NCBI RefSeq assembly: GCF_029504735.1
Contig: NZ_JAQFIP010000001.1
Location: 62,001 to 126,000 of the forward strand
Length of the DNA: 64,000 bases
Reading direction: 5' to 3'
Source: Ereboglobus sp. PH5-10
GTDB taxonomy: Bacteria > Verrucomicrobiota > Verrucomicrobiia > Opitutales > Opitutaceae
Each line of letters opens with the position of its first letter. Position 1 is the first letter of the stretch. Positions 37,783-45,953 of this stretch are shown one piece after another. The notes under the pieces are model-generated. The model was not told the DNA's origin, made no database searches, and saw only the letters and a program-made list of their open reading frames with translations. Position numbers and translations under genes: made by a program.

Positions 37783-38715
37783 GTGAAGCACTCGCCAAAC
37801 CCATCCTCACGCTCACCCAACAACTGGAGGAACCTCACCCGCCAGGTCACCCCCGGCGTCCGCACACCCATCAGCCAGAAACGCCAGAAACGAGACATGA
37901 TCAAGAAAATCGCCCTCTGCCTGCTGCTCTGCGTCATGGCAATCATCGCATTCGAGCTTTATACTGTTTGGAAAAACAACCCCTCCGACATCAAGGCGCC
38001 CGTCAAGGACACCCCGCTCAAAACCATCACCGTCCGCTCCAACGGCGTTCTCGATTACAACTGGACCGTCCGCACACTCGCGCTCCCCGAGGGCGTCGAC
38101 ATGATGGAGCTCGACATCACCGCCCTGCGCAAACGCATCCTCGATCACGCCCAAGTCCACACCGCCGTTCTCACCCGCCAGTTTCCCGACACGCTCACTG
38201 TCACGCTCGAGGAACGCTCCCCCGTCGCCCGCATTCTCATCCAGCAACCCGGCGGCGAGCGCGAGGAACTTCTCGTCGCCACCGACGGCATCGTGTATTC
38301 GGGCGCCAACTACGCGCCCGGCACCCTCGCAGCCCTCCCCTATCTCGCCGACGTCAACCTCCTGCGCACCGCGCCCGGAGCCCACCAATACCTGCCCCTC
38401 GCCGGCATCGACTTCGTCGCCAAACTTGTCGCCGAGGCCCAAATCAACATTCCCGATCACTACGCCACCTGGCGCTCCATCTCCATGAAACGCTACGACG
38501 AGGACCGCCTCCTTGTTGTCAACACCAGCAAAGCCACCCGCATCACCTTCGGCATCCGCGAGGAATTCATAAACCAAATCGCGCGCCTCGACTACATCCT
38601 CAACGACATCGCCCGCACCGCGAATCCCAACCGGGGTCCCGTCCACACCATCGACCTCTCCGTCGGCCAGACCGCCAGCGGCATCCAGGCTCCCGTCACC
38701 TTTCACCGAAAATAA
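37783..38715 (+). CDS. ftsQ: Cell division protein FtsQ
   Basis: A bitopic division protein (310 residues from the GTG at 37783; a TTG three codons earlier at 37774 is an alternative). A ~40-residue basic cytoplasmic tail precedes one membrane helix (IALCLLLCVMAIIAFELYTV). The periplasmic part has a POTRA-like domain: LPEGVDMMELDITALRKRIL, then VHTAVLTRQFPDTLTVTLEE and RSPVARILI, the FtsQ/DivIB hallmark. The remainder is the beta domain, ending GIQAPVTFHRK. It is expected to scaffold FtsL and activate septal synthesis. Sequence identity to well-known FtsQ is low; position between ddl and ftsA strongly supports it. Confidence 0.88.
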   Translation: MKHSPNPSSRSPNNWRNLTRQVTPGVRTPISQKRQKRDMIKKIALCLLLCVMAIIAFELYTVWKNNPSDIKAPVKDTPLKTITVRSNGVLDYNWTVRTLALPEGVDMMELDITALRKRILDHAQVHTAVLTRQFPDTLTVTLEERSPVARILIQQPGGEREELLVATDGIVYSGANYAPGTLAALPYLADVNLLRTAPGAHQYLPLAGIDFVAKLVAEAQINIPDHYATWRSISMKRYDEDRLLVVNTSKATRITFGIREEFINQIARLDYILNDIARTANPNRGPVHTIDLSVGQTASGIQAPVTFHRK

Positions 38716-38807
38716 AAGACTGAAAGGCTGAAAAACTGAAAGGAAAACAGCCTCAGTCCCATCGCCAATTCCTTCAGCCCTTCAGCCTTTCAGTCCTTCA
38801 GTCCTTT
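38714..38807. repeat. TTCAGCC-type tailed inverted repeat before ftsA
   Basis: Left arm AAAAGACTGAAAGGCTGAAA (38714 onward) and right arm CCTTCAGCCCTTCAGCCTTT (38771 onward) are inverted copies. The element ends 9 bases before ftsA and would form a hairpin in the ftsQ-ftsA mRNA. Confidence 0.75.
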
Positions 38808-38816
38808 AATCAACCC

Positions 38817-40007
38817 ATGGCCAAAAACTTCAAAATCATCGCCGGCGTCGAAATCGGCACCTCCAAGATTACAGTCCTCGTCGGTGAGCTCACCTCGCGC
38901 AACCTCACCATCATCGGCAAATCCGAGTGCCAGTCCGCCGGCGTGATGAAAGGCGTGATCATCGACGCCAAGGCCGCCAGCAACGCCGTCCACACCGCCC
39001 TTGAGGGCGCGGAAAAAAGTGCCCACATTCCCATCGACGAAGTCATCCTCGCCCAAACCGGCATGCACCTCCAAGGCTTCAAAACCGACGCCATCGTCAA
39101 CGTCTCCTCCGCCAGCAACACCGTCAGCTCCACCGACATCCAGACCGCCTGCCAGATCGCCCTCTCCAAGCAACTCCCCGAAAACCGCACCATCGTTCAC
39201 GAAATCCGCCGCCCCTTCCGCCTCGACGGCCAAATCATCGCCAATCCCCTCAACATCCGCGGCAACCGCCTCGAGGCCAACTACTGGATCGTCCACGGCG
39301 ACACCAACACCGTCACCAACTCCATCTACATTATCCAGGGTTACAACCTGCCCATCCTCGACCTCGGCCTCGCCAGCCTCGCCTCCGGCAGCATGGTCAC
39401 CACCCCCGAGGATCGCCACCACGGCGTCCTCGCAATCGACATCGGCGCCGGCACCACCGACTACGTCCTCTACCGCAACGGCGCCGCGCACGTCACCGGC
39501 GTCGTCCCCGTCGGCGGCAACCACGTCACCAACGACCTCATGCTCGGCCTGCGCACCACCCCCGGACAGGCCGAAACCATAAAAACCCGCCACGGCCGCG
39601 CCACCCTCCACTGCCGCGACAAAACAACCAAAGTCTGGCTCAACGGCGACCACGGCATCGGCGACCGCCCCATCCCCCTCCAAAGCATCGAACAAATCAT
39701 CTCCGCGCGCATCTCCGAAATCTTCGAAATCGTCCGCAAGAAACTCGACATTGATTACACCCCCGAAAACACCCCCGCCGGAATCGTCCTCACCGGCGGC
39801 ACCTCCAAGCTCGAGGGCATCGTTGACGCCGCCTCGAAAGCCTTCGAATCCACCGCCCGCCTGGGCGAGTTCCCCCCCCACATCCTCGAACAACTCCGCG
39901 CCCCAGGCTACGCCACCGCCCTCGGCCTGCTCTTCACCGGAGCCTCCGCCGCCCGCGGACAACTCCCGCCAAAAAAGGGGGGCATCTGGGGACTCTTCAA
40001 CCGTTAG
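38817..40007 (+). CDS. ftsA: Cell division protein FtsA
   Basis: A 396-residue actin-fold ATPase that tethers FtsZ filaments to the membrane. Landmarks: IAGVEIGTSKITVLVGEL (phosphate 1), the 1C subdomain with VMKGVIIDAKAASNAVHTAL, LAIDIGAGTTDYVLYRNGAA (phosphate 2), GVVPVGGNHVTNDLMLGLRT and GIVLTGGTSKLEGIVDAA (adenosine). The C-terminus KKGGIWGLFNR is the short amphipathic membrane-targeting helix expected in FtsA. It lies directly before ftsZ, as usual. Start at 38817, the first ATG after the tailed repeat. Confidence 0.96.
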   Translation: MAKNFKIIAGVEIGTSKITVLVGELTSRNLTIIGKSECQSAGVMKGVIIDAKAASNAVHTALEGAEKSAHIPIDEVILAQTGMHLQGFKTDAIVNVSSASNTVSSTDIQTACQIALSKQLPENRTIVHEIRRPFRLDGQIIANPLNIRGNRLEANYWIVHGDTNTVTNSIYIIQGYNLPILDLGLASLASGSMVTTPEDRHHGVLAIDIGAGTTDYVLYRNGAAHVTGVVPVGGNHVTNDLMLGLRTTPGQAETIKTRHGRATLHCRDKTTKVWLNGDHGIGDRPIPLQSIEQIISARISEIFEIVRKKLDIDYTPENTPAGIVLTGGTSKLEGIVDAASKAFESTARLGEFPPHILEQLRAPGYATALGLLFTGASAARGQLPPKKGGIWGLFNR

Positions 40008-40085
40008 CAGGGAAAATCCGGACGCCACCAGCCGGCGCCTGCGCCAAACACCAAACTCAAACACTAAACTTTCCGCCTCCGTCGC

Positions 40086-41330
40086 ATGGACCTTCACGAA
40101 CTCCCCCTCACACCCGCCGCCTCTCCCGACGCGCCACCCGTCACCTTCAAACTCATCGGCATCGGCGGCGGCGGCTCCAACGCCCTCGCGCGCCTCCCCC
40201 TGCCCTCGCTCGAGGGCCTCGACACCGCCATCATCGACACCGACCGCAAAGCCCTCGCGCAGCACACCTCGCCCGCTGAAAAACACCTCCTCGCCCCCGC
40301 CCTCCGCGGCGGCCTCAGCACCGGCGGCGATCCCGAGCTCGGACGGGAAACCGCCGAGGCTGCTCGCGAACAACTCGCCCCCCTCGCCACCGGCGCCGAC
40401 ATCATTTTTCTCTCAGTCGCCCTCGGCGGCGGCACCGGCGGCGGCGTCGCCCCCCTCGTCGCCGAACTCGCCACGGAAAACAACGCCCTCGTCATCGCCT
40501 TCGCCACGCTCCCCTTCAGCTTCGAGGGCTCGCGCCGCGTGCGCCAGGCCGAGGAAAGCCTCGTCGAGCTGCGCCGAGCCTGCGACGCCGTCATCACCCT
40601 CCCCAACGACCTGCTCCTGCAACAAACCACCGACACAGAATCCGTCACCGACGCACTCCGCCGCGCCGACGAATGGATGCTCCGCGGCGTCCACTCCATT
40701 TATTCCATCCTCCGCCGCCCCAGCCTCATCAACCTCGACCTCGCCTCGCTCCGCCGCGCCTTTGTCTCCCGCGGCGGCAAAACCCTCTACGCCCTCGGCC
40801 ACGGCGCCGGTGAAAACATCATCACCCAAACCCTCGAAAGCCTCAAGATGTGCCCCCTCCTGCACATCGCCGAAACCGCGCGCAAGGTTGACCACCTCAT
40901 CGTCAACATCATCGCCGGCTCCGCCATCACGCTCCCCCAAATCAACGACCTGATGAGCGTGATAAGCGCGCAATATGGCCGCGATGCCCACGTGCTCATG
41001 GGCACATCCATTTCCGACGACCAGCCGGACGCCATTCAAGTCTGCGTCATAGGCACCACCGATGTCGGCACCCGCCCCCGCCCCGTGCGCGCGGCAACGC
41101 CTGCCGCCGACAACGCCAACGTCGAAACCAATGTTCAACAACCCGCCCCCAAAGGGAAAAAAACTGTCATCAAAACAAAAGGCCCGGCAAATCAGGATCA
41201 GGAAGAATTCACCTTCGCCGGAGCCGACCAGCAGCGCGGCACCTTCGAAAACTCCGACCTGAATCTCTTCGAGGACCAGGACCTGGACCGCCCCACCTAC
41301 CTCCGCAAAGGCATCAAAATCCAGCTCTAA
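40086..41330 (+). CDS. ftsZ: Cell division protein FtsZ (divergent)
   Basis: A 414-residue tubulin-like GTPase that forms the Z-ring. The nucleotide loop is LGGGTGGGVAPL (114-120 reads GGGTGGG, where most FtsZ proteins have GGGTGTG). FATLPFSFEGSRR and PNDLLLQQ fit the family. The catalytic T7 loop reads N216-L-D218-L-A-S221: the second acidic residue of the usual NxDFxD (Asp212 in E. coli) is Ser. The C-terminal ~90 residues form a variable linker and end with DRPTYLRKGIKIQL, a recognisable FtsZ tail that binds FtsA-type partners. It is the last dcw gene. Verrucomicrobial FtsZ proteins are known to diverge; whether GTPase is reduced cannot be told. Confidence 0.94.
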   Translation: MDLHELPLTPAASPDAPPVTFKLIGIGGGGSNALARLPLPSLEGLDTAIIDTDRKALAQHTSPAEKHLLAPALRGGLSTGGDPELGRETAEAAREQLAPLATGADIIFLSVALGGGTGGGVAPLVAELATENNALVIAFATLPFSFEGSRRVRQAEESLVELRRACDAVITLPNDLLLQQTTDTESVTDALRRADEWMLRGVHSIYSILRRPSLINLDLASLRRAFVSRGGKTLYALGHGAGENIITQTLESLKMCPLLHIAETARKVDHLIVNIIAGSAITLPQINDLMSVISAQYGRDAHVLMGTSISDDQPDAIQVCVIGTTDVGTRPRPVRAATPAADNANVETNVQQPAPKGKKTVIKTKGPANQDQEEFTFAGADQQRGTFENSDLNLFEDQDLDRPTYLRKGIKIQL

Positions 41331-41387
41331 CCCGCAAAGTCCGGGACAGTAGTTCCCCCATCCACGAACACGGCCCCATGTTGCGGG

Positions 41388-41409
41388 TGCCGCCAAAGAC
41401 AAGGCGGCA
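41388..41409 (+). terminator. Hairpin after ftsZ
   Basis: TGCCGCC (41388-41394) and GGCGGCA (41403-41409) form a perfect 7-bp stem with an 8-nt loop downstream of ftsZ. No T-run follows, so it is a weak candidate end for the dcw transcript. Confidence 0.3.
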
Positions 41410-41452
41410 GGCGGACGTTTGAAACGCCGAAACCGCCGTGCTTAACGCCCCG

Positions 41453-41500
41453 AAAAAAAACGCGCCCGGCAAGCACGCCCCTCACAAGCGCGCCCCCGGG
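41453..41500 (-). terminator. Intrinsic terminator of the MscS-family gene
   Basis: Read on the minus strand, a long GC-rich stem (outer CCCGG/CCGGG, inner GCGC-rich pairs) between 41461 and 41500 is followed by eight T (A-run at 41453-41460). It lies just past the stop at 41526, and between convergent genes. Confidence 0.65.
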
Positions 41501-41525
41501 CATGGAACTTGTTTTGATTTCCGCC

Positions 41526-42842
41526 TTAACCTTTCATGACCACGGCGGATTTAAATTCGCGCACGTCCTCGCTGCTCGGGTTTTGATACACGGACAGGCC
41601 AAACTCGCCGATGATCGCCAGCAGATGGTCGAAAATATCCGCCTGAATACCCTCGTATTGAACCCAGCGAACATCGCTTGTGAAGGTATACAACTCCAAC
41701 GGTATGCCTTTCTCCGTCGGGTCAAGCTGGCGCACCATGAGCGTCATTTTCTTGTGAATGTTCGCGTGGGCGCGCAGGTAGGCTTCGCAGTAGGCGCGGA
41801 ATGTGCCGAGGTTCGTCAGGCAACGGCCATTGCCGAGCACCGAAAGATCGCAACCTTTCTTTTTATTCTCCTCGTCAATTTCTTTCTGCTTGGCGTCAAG
41901 GTATGGCTTCAGCAGCTCAATATGGCGCCAGTGCTCCAGTATTTTTTCGTCGGCAAAACGGATTGTTTTCATGTCAACCTTGATCGAACGCTTGATGCGC
42001 CGTCCACCCGACTCCGACATGCCGCGCCAGTTCTTGAACGAACCCGACGCCAGCGAATAGGCGGGGATCGTGACGATCGTGTTGTCGAAATTGCGCACTT
42101 TCACAGTCGTGAGCGACACGTCGATCACATCGCCGTCCGCGCCCGCCGAGGGCATTTCGATCCAGTCGCCCACGCTGACCATTTTGTTTGCCGCAAGCAT
42201 GATGCCACCCGTGAAACCAAGGATCGCGTCCTTGAAAATCATCATCAGCACGGCGGCCAGCGCGCCGATTCCGGAGAGGAAATAGACGGGCGATTTGCCG
42301 AGCAGAATCGAGAGCACGAGGATCGCCGCGATGAGCGCGATGACAAGCTTGCCGGCCTGGATCACACCCTTCAACGGCATCCCGCTAAGAAGGGTCGTGC
42401 GCTGTGAAATGAGATGCACCGTGTCGAAAGCCGAAAAGATGACCCCCACCGCAATCGCGATGATGTAGAGGTTGACAAAACTATCCGCAAACGATGCGAC
42501 CGCGGGCGCGTCGGCAAACACGCGGGCGTTAAACGTGCTGATGATGATCGCCGGCACGAGGTGCATGAAGCGCTGGATCAGCTTTGACTCGATCAACGCG
42601 TCGTCCCACTTGGCCTCGGTCTTGGCGATGAGCCGGTGCACGGTTCGCACCACGATGAAATTGATAATCTTGTAGGCAAGCAACGCGACCAGCACGAGGC
42701 ACACGCCGGCGATGATCGTGCCGGTGAGCACCGCGGTTTCATGCGAGACGCCGTGGTTGACCAGGGTTTCCTTGAACAAGGTGCTCAAGCCTTCGATGCT
42801 GTCGGTGGAAGCGGTAGCGGGGACGGTGTTGGTATCAGCCAT
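41526..42842 (-). CDS. MscS-family mechanosensitive ion channel (YbdG/MscM-like)
   Basis: A 438-residue membrane protein with about five helices and a cytoplasmic MscS beta domain. Helices include AVLTGTIIAGVCLVLVALLA, FMHLVPAIIISTF and, near the pore, FLSGIGALAAVLMMIFKDAI followed by LGFTGGIMLAANKMVSVGDW. The pore and beta domain read GDWIEMPSAGADGDVIDVSL then TTVKVRNFDNTIVTIPAYSL and GSFKNWRGMSESGGRRIKRS, close to E. coli YbdG, and the C-terminal cap follows. Probable role is osmotic pressure relief. The start at 42842 (MADTNTV) is preferred to one eight codons upstream. It is convergent with ftsZ and ends in a good terminator. Confidence 0.9.
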   Translation of the reverse strand: MADTNTVPATASTDSIEGLSTLFKETLVNHGVSHETAVLTGTIIAGVCLVLVALLAYKIINFIVVRTVHRLIAKTEAKWDDALIESKLIQRFMHLVPAIIISTFNARVFADAPAVASFADSFVNLYIIAIAVGVIFSAFDTVHLISQRTTLLSGMPLKGVIQAGKLVIALIAAILVLSILLGKSPVYFLSGIGALAAVLMMIFKDAILGFTGGIMLAANKMVSVGDWIEMPSAGADGDVIDVSLTTVKVRNFDNTIVTIPAYSLASGSFKNWRGMSESGGRRIKRSIKVDMKTIRFADEKILEHWRHIELLKPYLDAKQKEIDEENKKKGCDLSVLGNGRCLTNLGTFRAYCEAYLRAHANIHKKMTLMVRQLDPTEKGIPLELYTFTSDVRWVQYEGIQADIFDHLLAIIGEFGLSVYQNPSSEDVREFKSAVVMKG

Positions 42843-42961
42843 AGTGCGTGCAACCTTGGGGAGCATCCGCGGCGTTGTCTATGCACGATTGAAAAAAAAT
42901 CAGGGCGCACAATCCGCGAGGGCGGCGGGTGGCGACACGCCGCACGCCGCCTTTTGGGCGC

Positions 42962-42989
42962 AAAAAAAGCGAACCCGGTTCGGATTCGC
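42962..42989 (-). terminator. Intrinsic terminator of rplS
   Basis: Read on the minus strand, GCGAA...CCG...CGG...TTCGC forms a stem ending at 42969, followed by seven T (A-run 42962-42968). It ends the trmD-rplS transcript. Confidence 0.75.
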
Positions 42990-43017
42990 CTTTCGTCTAA
43001 AATTAAGGATGCGCCGC

Positions 43018-43377
43018 TCAGGCTTTATCGTTGCGCCTTACGCGAACGGCCATGGCGGCCTTGCCCTCGCGACCGCGCAAATAATAGAGGCGCGCGCGCA
43101 TCGGCACGGAATGCTTCTCAACCTCGATCTTCTCGATGTTGGGCGAGTTCACGGGGAAAACGCGCTCGACGCCCTCGCCGTAGCTGATGCGGCGGACGGC
43201 AAACGTCTCCTGGATGCCGCCACCCTTGCGGGCAATCACGACACCAGAGAAAATCTGGATGCGCTCTTTGTCGCCTTCGCGAACCTTGGTGTGCACGCGC
43301 ACGCCATCGCCAACCCGGAATTGCGGGATGTTGGTCTTGAGCTGGTTTGCGGTGATTTCTTTGATGATCGGATTCAT
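43018..43377 (-). CDS. rplS: 50S ribosomal protein L19
   Basis: A 119-residue ribosomal protein at the 30S/50S interface. Family landmarks: [60 protein letters not shown] and RVRRNDKA at the C-terminus. Its ATG overlaps the trmD stop by four bases (43374-43377), so the two are likely translationally coupled. A good intrinsic terminator follows. Length is normal for L19. Confidence 0.98.
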   Translation of the reverse strand: MNPIIKEITANQLKTNIPQFRVGDGVRVHTKVREGDKERIQIFSGVVIARKGGGIQETFAVRRISYGEGVERVFPVNSPNIEKIEVEKHSVPMRARLYYLRGREGKAAMAVRVRRNDKA

Positions 43378-44060
43378 GTCTGGTTTTGTTTGAGTAAATC
43401 TGGTCTAACTTTGCGAGTTTTCTCAACACGTTGCGCGTGCCGCCAGTCTTCGATTTTGCGGTGGTCGCCCGAAAGGAGGACTTCCGGAACGGACATGCCG
43501 CGAAATTCGGCGGGACGCGTGTATTGAGGAAAGTCGAGCAACTTGCCTGTGAAGGATTCATGCGTCAATGACTTTTCTTCACCAAGCACGCCGGGAATGA
43601 AACGGCTCAGCGCGTCGATCACCACCGCCGCCGCCAGCGTGCCGTTGGTGAGCACGTAGTCGCCGATGCTGATTTCCCGGTCGATCACGCGATCGCGAAT
43701 GCGCTGGTCGATGCCCTCATAGTGTCCGCTCAAAAAGATGACGTGCTCCTCGCGCGAAAGCTCCTCCGCGATCACCGGCGAAAGCGGCTCGCCGTCCGGC
43801 GTCAGGTAAACGCGCCTGCACCCTGGTGTTTGCAACTGCTCCATCGCCGCGAAAACCGGCTCCGGCTTGAGCACCATGCCCGCGCCGCCGCCAAAGGGCC
43901 GGTCGTCCGCCGTGCGGTGCTTGTCGGTTGTCCATTCGCGCAGGTCATGCACGCGCACATCGAGCCGCTTCGCGCCGATGCCCCTGCCGAGGATGCTCTC
44001 GGCAAGAAAGCCGTCGAGCATTCGGGGGAAAAGTGTGATGACGTCGATTGTGAGCGGCAT
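43374..44060 (-). CDS. trmD: tRNA (guanine-37-N1)-methyltransferase TrmD
   Basis: A 228-residue SPOUT-class methyltransferase that makes m1G37 in tRNAs with CNN/proline/leucine/arginine anticodons, preventing +1 frameshifts. Landmarks: [39 protein letters not shown], the knot region [40 protein letters not shown] and [28 protein letters not shown]. In many bacteria the order is rpsP-rimM-trmD-rplS; here rimM is absent and a membrane-protein gene takes its place. It overlaps rplS by four bases. Confidence 0.97.
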   Translation of the reverse strand: MPLTIDVITLFPRMLDGFLAESILGRGIGAKRLDVRVHDLREWTTDKHRTADDRPFGGGAGMVLKPEPVFAAMEQLQTPGCRRVYLTPDGEPLSPVIAEELSREEHVIFLSGHYEGIDQRIRDRVIDREISIGDYVLTNGTLAAAVVIDALSRFIPGVLGEEKSLTHESFTGKLLDFPQYTRPAEFRGMSVPEVLLSGDHRKIEDWRHAQRVEKTRKVRPDLLKQNQT

Positions 44061-44087
44061 GGATGAACGGCGCGGAATTTCAGGAAC

Positions 44088-44483
44088 TCAAGCAACCGGA
44101 GGCGGTTGATTGACGACGGGCGGCTGGGGGCGGGAGACGGGCTGCGCCTTGTCGCTGCGACCGACAAACACGGCCGCAAACACCGCAACAAACCCGACAA
44201 CGTATCCCAGTGCCCTTACAATCCCAAGCCCATTAAAAATAAGATTCATCTTTTCAGCGGGTATGTTTCCTCCGATTTGCATGTTGATGATATACGCCGT
44301 GGTCAAAGTGCCAAAAAACGATACCGCAAACAGGATGGCGATTCCAACCAAGGCGAGGATCGCCGCCTTCGGGGCGCGCGAACGCAAGGCAAGAGCGCAA
44401 AAGAAACAGATAGTATAAAGCAACAAGTAAGGCACTGCGACGGTCAGTTGCGAAAGAAGGATTCGGGGCAATTCAGAGCTCAT
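44088..44483 (-). CDS. Small membrane protein of unknown function
   Basis: A 131-residue protein with three predicted membrane helices: LLSQLTVAVPYLLLYTICFF (about 9-29), AAILALVGIAILFAVSFFGT (about 40-60) and LGYVVGFVAVFAAVFVG (about 92-109). The C-terminus is a short Pro/Gln-rich tail (RPQPPVVNQPPPVA). I do not recognise a family. It lies between rpsP and trmD, where rimM is usual, but a strong terminator (44537-44573) follows rpsP, so it must have its own promoter, and trmD-rplS may be transcribed from there. Not a fusion or fragment of RimM; no PRC-barrel residues are visible. Confidence 0.75.
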   Translation of the reverse strand: MSSELPRILLSQLTVAVPYLLLYTICFFCALALRSRAPKAAILALVGIAILFAVSFFGTLTTAYIINMQIGGNIPAEKMNLIFNGLGIVRALGYVVGFVAVFAAVFVGRSDKAQPVSRPQPPVVNQPPPVA

Positions 44484-44536
44484 GGGTCGATTTGGTTGAG
44501 GGTTGCGAAGGCCGGCGTGGCGGTTCGGGCTTGATT

Positions 44537-44573
44537 AACAAAACAAAAGCCCCGGCTTGTCAAAAGCCGAGGC
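44537..44573 (-). terminator. Intrinsic terminator of rpsP
   Basis: On the minus strand, GCCTCGGCTT-TTGAC-AAGCCGGGGC forms a 10-bp stem (one mismatch) followed by TTTTGTTTTGTT. It lies 47 bases beyond the rpsP stop and separates rpsP from the next gene. Confidence 0.85.
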
Positions 44574-44619
44574 GTGGTTGGAAAAAATTGACGATGCGAA
44601 GCGAAGTGACGCGCGCTTA

Positions 44620-44904
44620 TCAAGCAGCGGGTGCTTCCTCGACGACCGGAGCTTCGATCGTGGCCGACTTGCGAACCTTCTTGATAAGGCCCTTGGCGGT
44701 GTCGGTCGGGAGCGCGCCCTTGGACAGCCAGTATTCGGCGCGGGCAAGATCGAGTGTGAGAGCGTCCTTCTTGGAACGGGGCGAGTAGGTGCCGAGGATT
44801 TCGACCGCGGCGCCATCGCGACGGGAACGAGCCTCTGCCACGACCACGTGGTAGATGGGTTGGTGCGTCGCACCGATGCGGGAAAGACGGATTTTAAGAG
44901 CCAT
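44620..44904 (-). CDS. rpsP: 30S ribosomal protein S16
   Basis: A 94-residue ribosomal protein. Family landmarks: ALKIRLSRIGATHQPIYHVV and VAEARSRRDGAAVEILGTYS, then DLARAEYWLSKGALPTDTAK. The C-terminus has a short acidic/Ala tail (ATIEAPVVEEAPAA). The start at 44904 is the normal MALKIRL; the frame remains open upstream, but that is promoter region. It has its own promoter candidate (TTGACA at 44971-44976) and terminator, so it appears to be a single-gene unit. Confidence 0.98.
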   Translation of the reverse strand: MALKIRLSRIGATHQPIYHVVVAEARSRRDGAAVEILGTYSPRSKKDALTLDLARAEYWLSKGALPTDTAKGLIKKVRKSATIEAPVVEEAPAA

Positions 44905-45274
44905 GTTGATTACTGATTTCTGAAAAGATTCTGATGAAAAGTCGGTGAATGCACCGTTCCAGCGGCAACTTGTCAAGCGCACTCCTCCATTTCCTGCAAA
45001 TTCATCCGCGCTCACGGCACTTTTGGATTTCCCAAAACTTGACCGACTGGCGTCGCCCTTCGGAAATCCAAGCGCGATGCGCATCGGTTCGCACAACACA
45101 AAGAGAACCCGCCTTCAACGGGAGTCCGGCTTGACAAGGCTCCCGGCAAATCGCCCTGGATGAAATCCCTCTCGCGACAAACACGCCGCCGTTGGATGAG
45201 TTTTATCCCACGCTGCCTGCGATCCACGCAAATTGCCCAATTTCGTTTTCTATTTTTTCCAACGAGTCATAAAT
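44905..45274. other. Region between rpsP and tRNA-Cys
   Basis: A 370-base spacer without a believable gene. It holds the rpsP promoter candidate (44948-44976), a second TTGACA-like box near 45133 and an 8-bp inverted pair GGATTTCC/GGAAATCC near 45025 and 45060. I see nothing else. Confidence 0.5.
44948..44976 (-). promoter_or_regulatory. Promoter candidate for rpsP
   Basis: On the minus strand, TTGACA (44971-44976) is separated by 17 bases from TGCATT (44948-44953), placing the transcript start about 35-40 bases before the rpsP ATG. The -35 box is perfect, the -10 box weak. Confidence 0.5.
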
Positions 45275-45349
45275 TGGAGGCGCGGGCCGGAATCGAACCG
45301 GCGCATAGAGATTTTGCAGACCTCGGCCTTACCACTTGGCTACCGCGCC
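45275..45349 (-). tRNA. tRNA-Cys (anticodon GCA), CCA encoded
   Basis: On the minus strand the acceptor GGCGCGG pairs with CCGCGCC, followed by discriminator U and an encoded CCA. The D arm has GCCAAGTGGTAAGGC, the anticodon arm AGGTCTGCAAAATCT with loop CTGCAAA (GCA, Cys), and the T arm CCGGTTCGATTCCGG. The length of 75 with CCA is normal; a long variable arm is absent. Confidence 0.97.
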
Positions 45350-45953
45350 CATCTCAGTCTTATTCAGTGCTTTCCAAACACGTTCGGCCTTCTCCCCCGC
45401 CCACGCCACACCGATAGTCCGCACTTTCGGCGCATGAGGGAGAAAAAAGTTAAACGCTGGAAAAGAACCAATGCGGCAATCTTGTGGCGGATTGCCTCGA
45501 CCGGCGGGCGTTGCGCCCGCGTGAAAGGGAACGGAAAAGAAAAGTGGCGTTCCCTCAAGACTAAACTTTCGTTTGACGCGAAATTGCGCCTTGAGACCTC
45601 GAACGCTCCCCCAATGCGAGACCCGGTTCTAGCATCTGCGCAAATACTCGCCGACAGATTGTCGTGGCGCGTGGACAGAACACCCATCCACCTGCTGGAA
45701 TATTCCCCGCGCACACGCAGGAAAAACAACTTGAGACCGCTGTTCAGTCCCAGCCCTCATCACAGAATCGGCGGCTTATCGGGGTCTCAACGGTATAGGT
45801 CTATTTTTGACTTCAAAATCTCGAAAAACATTTTTCGCAGCCATAACCAATTAACATACAACATTTAATGAAACATAACGACAGTCGCAATCTCATTGAT
45901 AAGATAAAACTGCGTTGACATATGAGAATGGGACTCATTCTACATGACAGAGT
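45350..45953. other. Long spacer between tRNA-Cys and the TonB-dependent receptor
   Basis: A 604-base region, AT-rich in its last 200 bases. The open frame that runs out of the tRNA does not look coding. The only clear signal is the promoter/operator candidate at 45915-45944 before the receptor gene. Nothing else is seen. Confidence 0.55.
45915..45944 (+). promoter_or_regulatory. Promoter and palindromic operator candidate for the TonB-dependent receptor
   Basis: TTGACA (45915-45920) with a 17-18 base spacer to TTCTAC/TCTACA (from 45938). Between and overlapping the boxes lies a perfect inverted repeat AGAATG-GGACT-CATTCT (45925-45941). A repressor here would block RNA polymerase; an iron-responsive (Fur-type) role fits the gene but the repeat is not a standard Fur box. 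The receptor ATG is at 45954, so the leader would be very short. Confidence 0.45.

Noticed and set aside
32958-38807. CRISPR array
   Set aside because: Repeats are short simple tails in inverted pairs, without regular unique spacers, and no cas genes are present.
45233-45868. An open frame of 211 codons running through the tRNA-Cys on the opposite strand
   Set aside because: Its first part (RRGPESNRRIEILQTSALPL) is the well-known false peptide made by translating a tRNA in reverse; composition of the rest is not coding-like.
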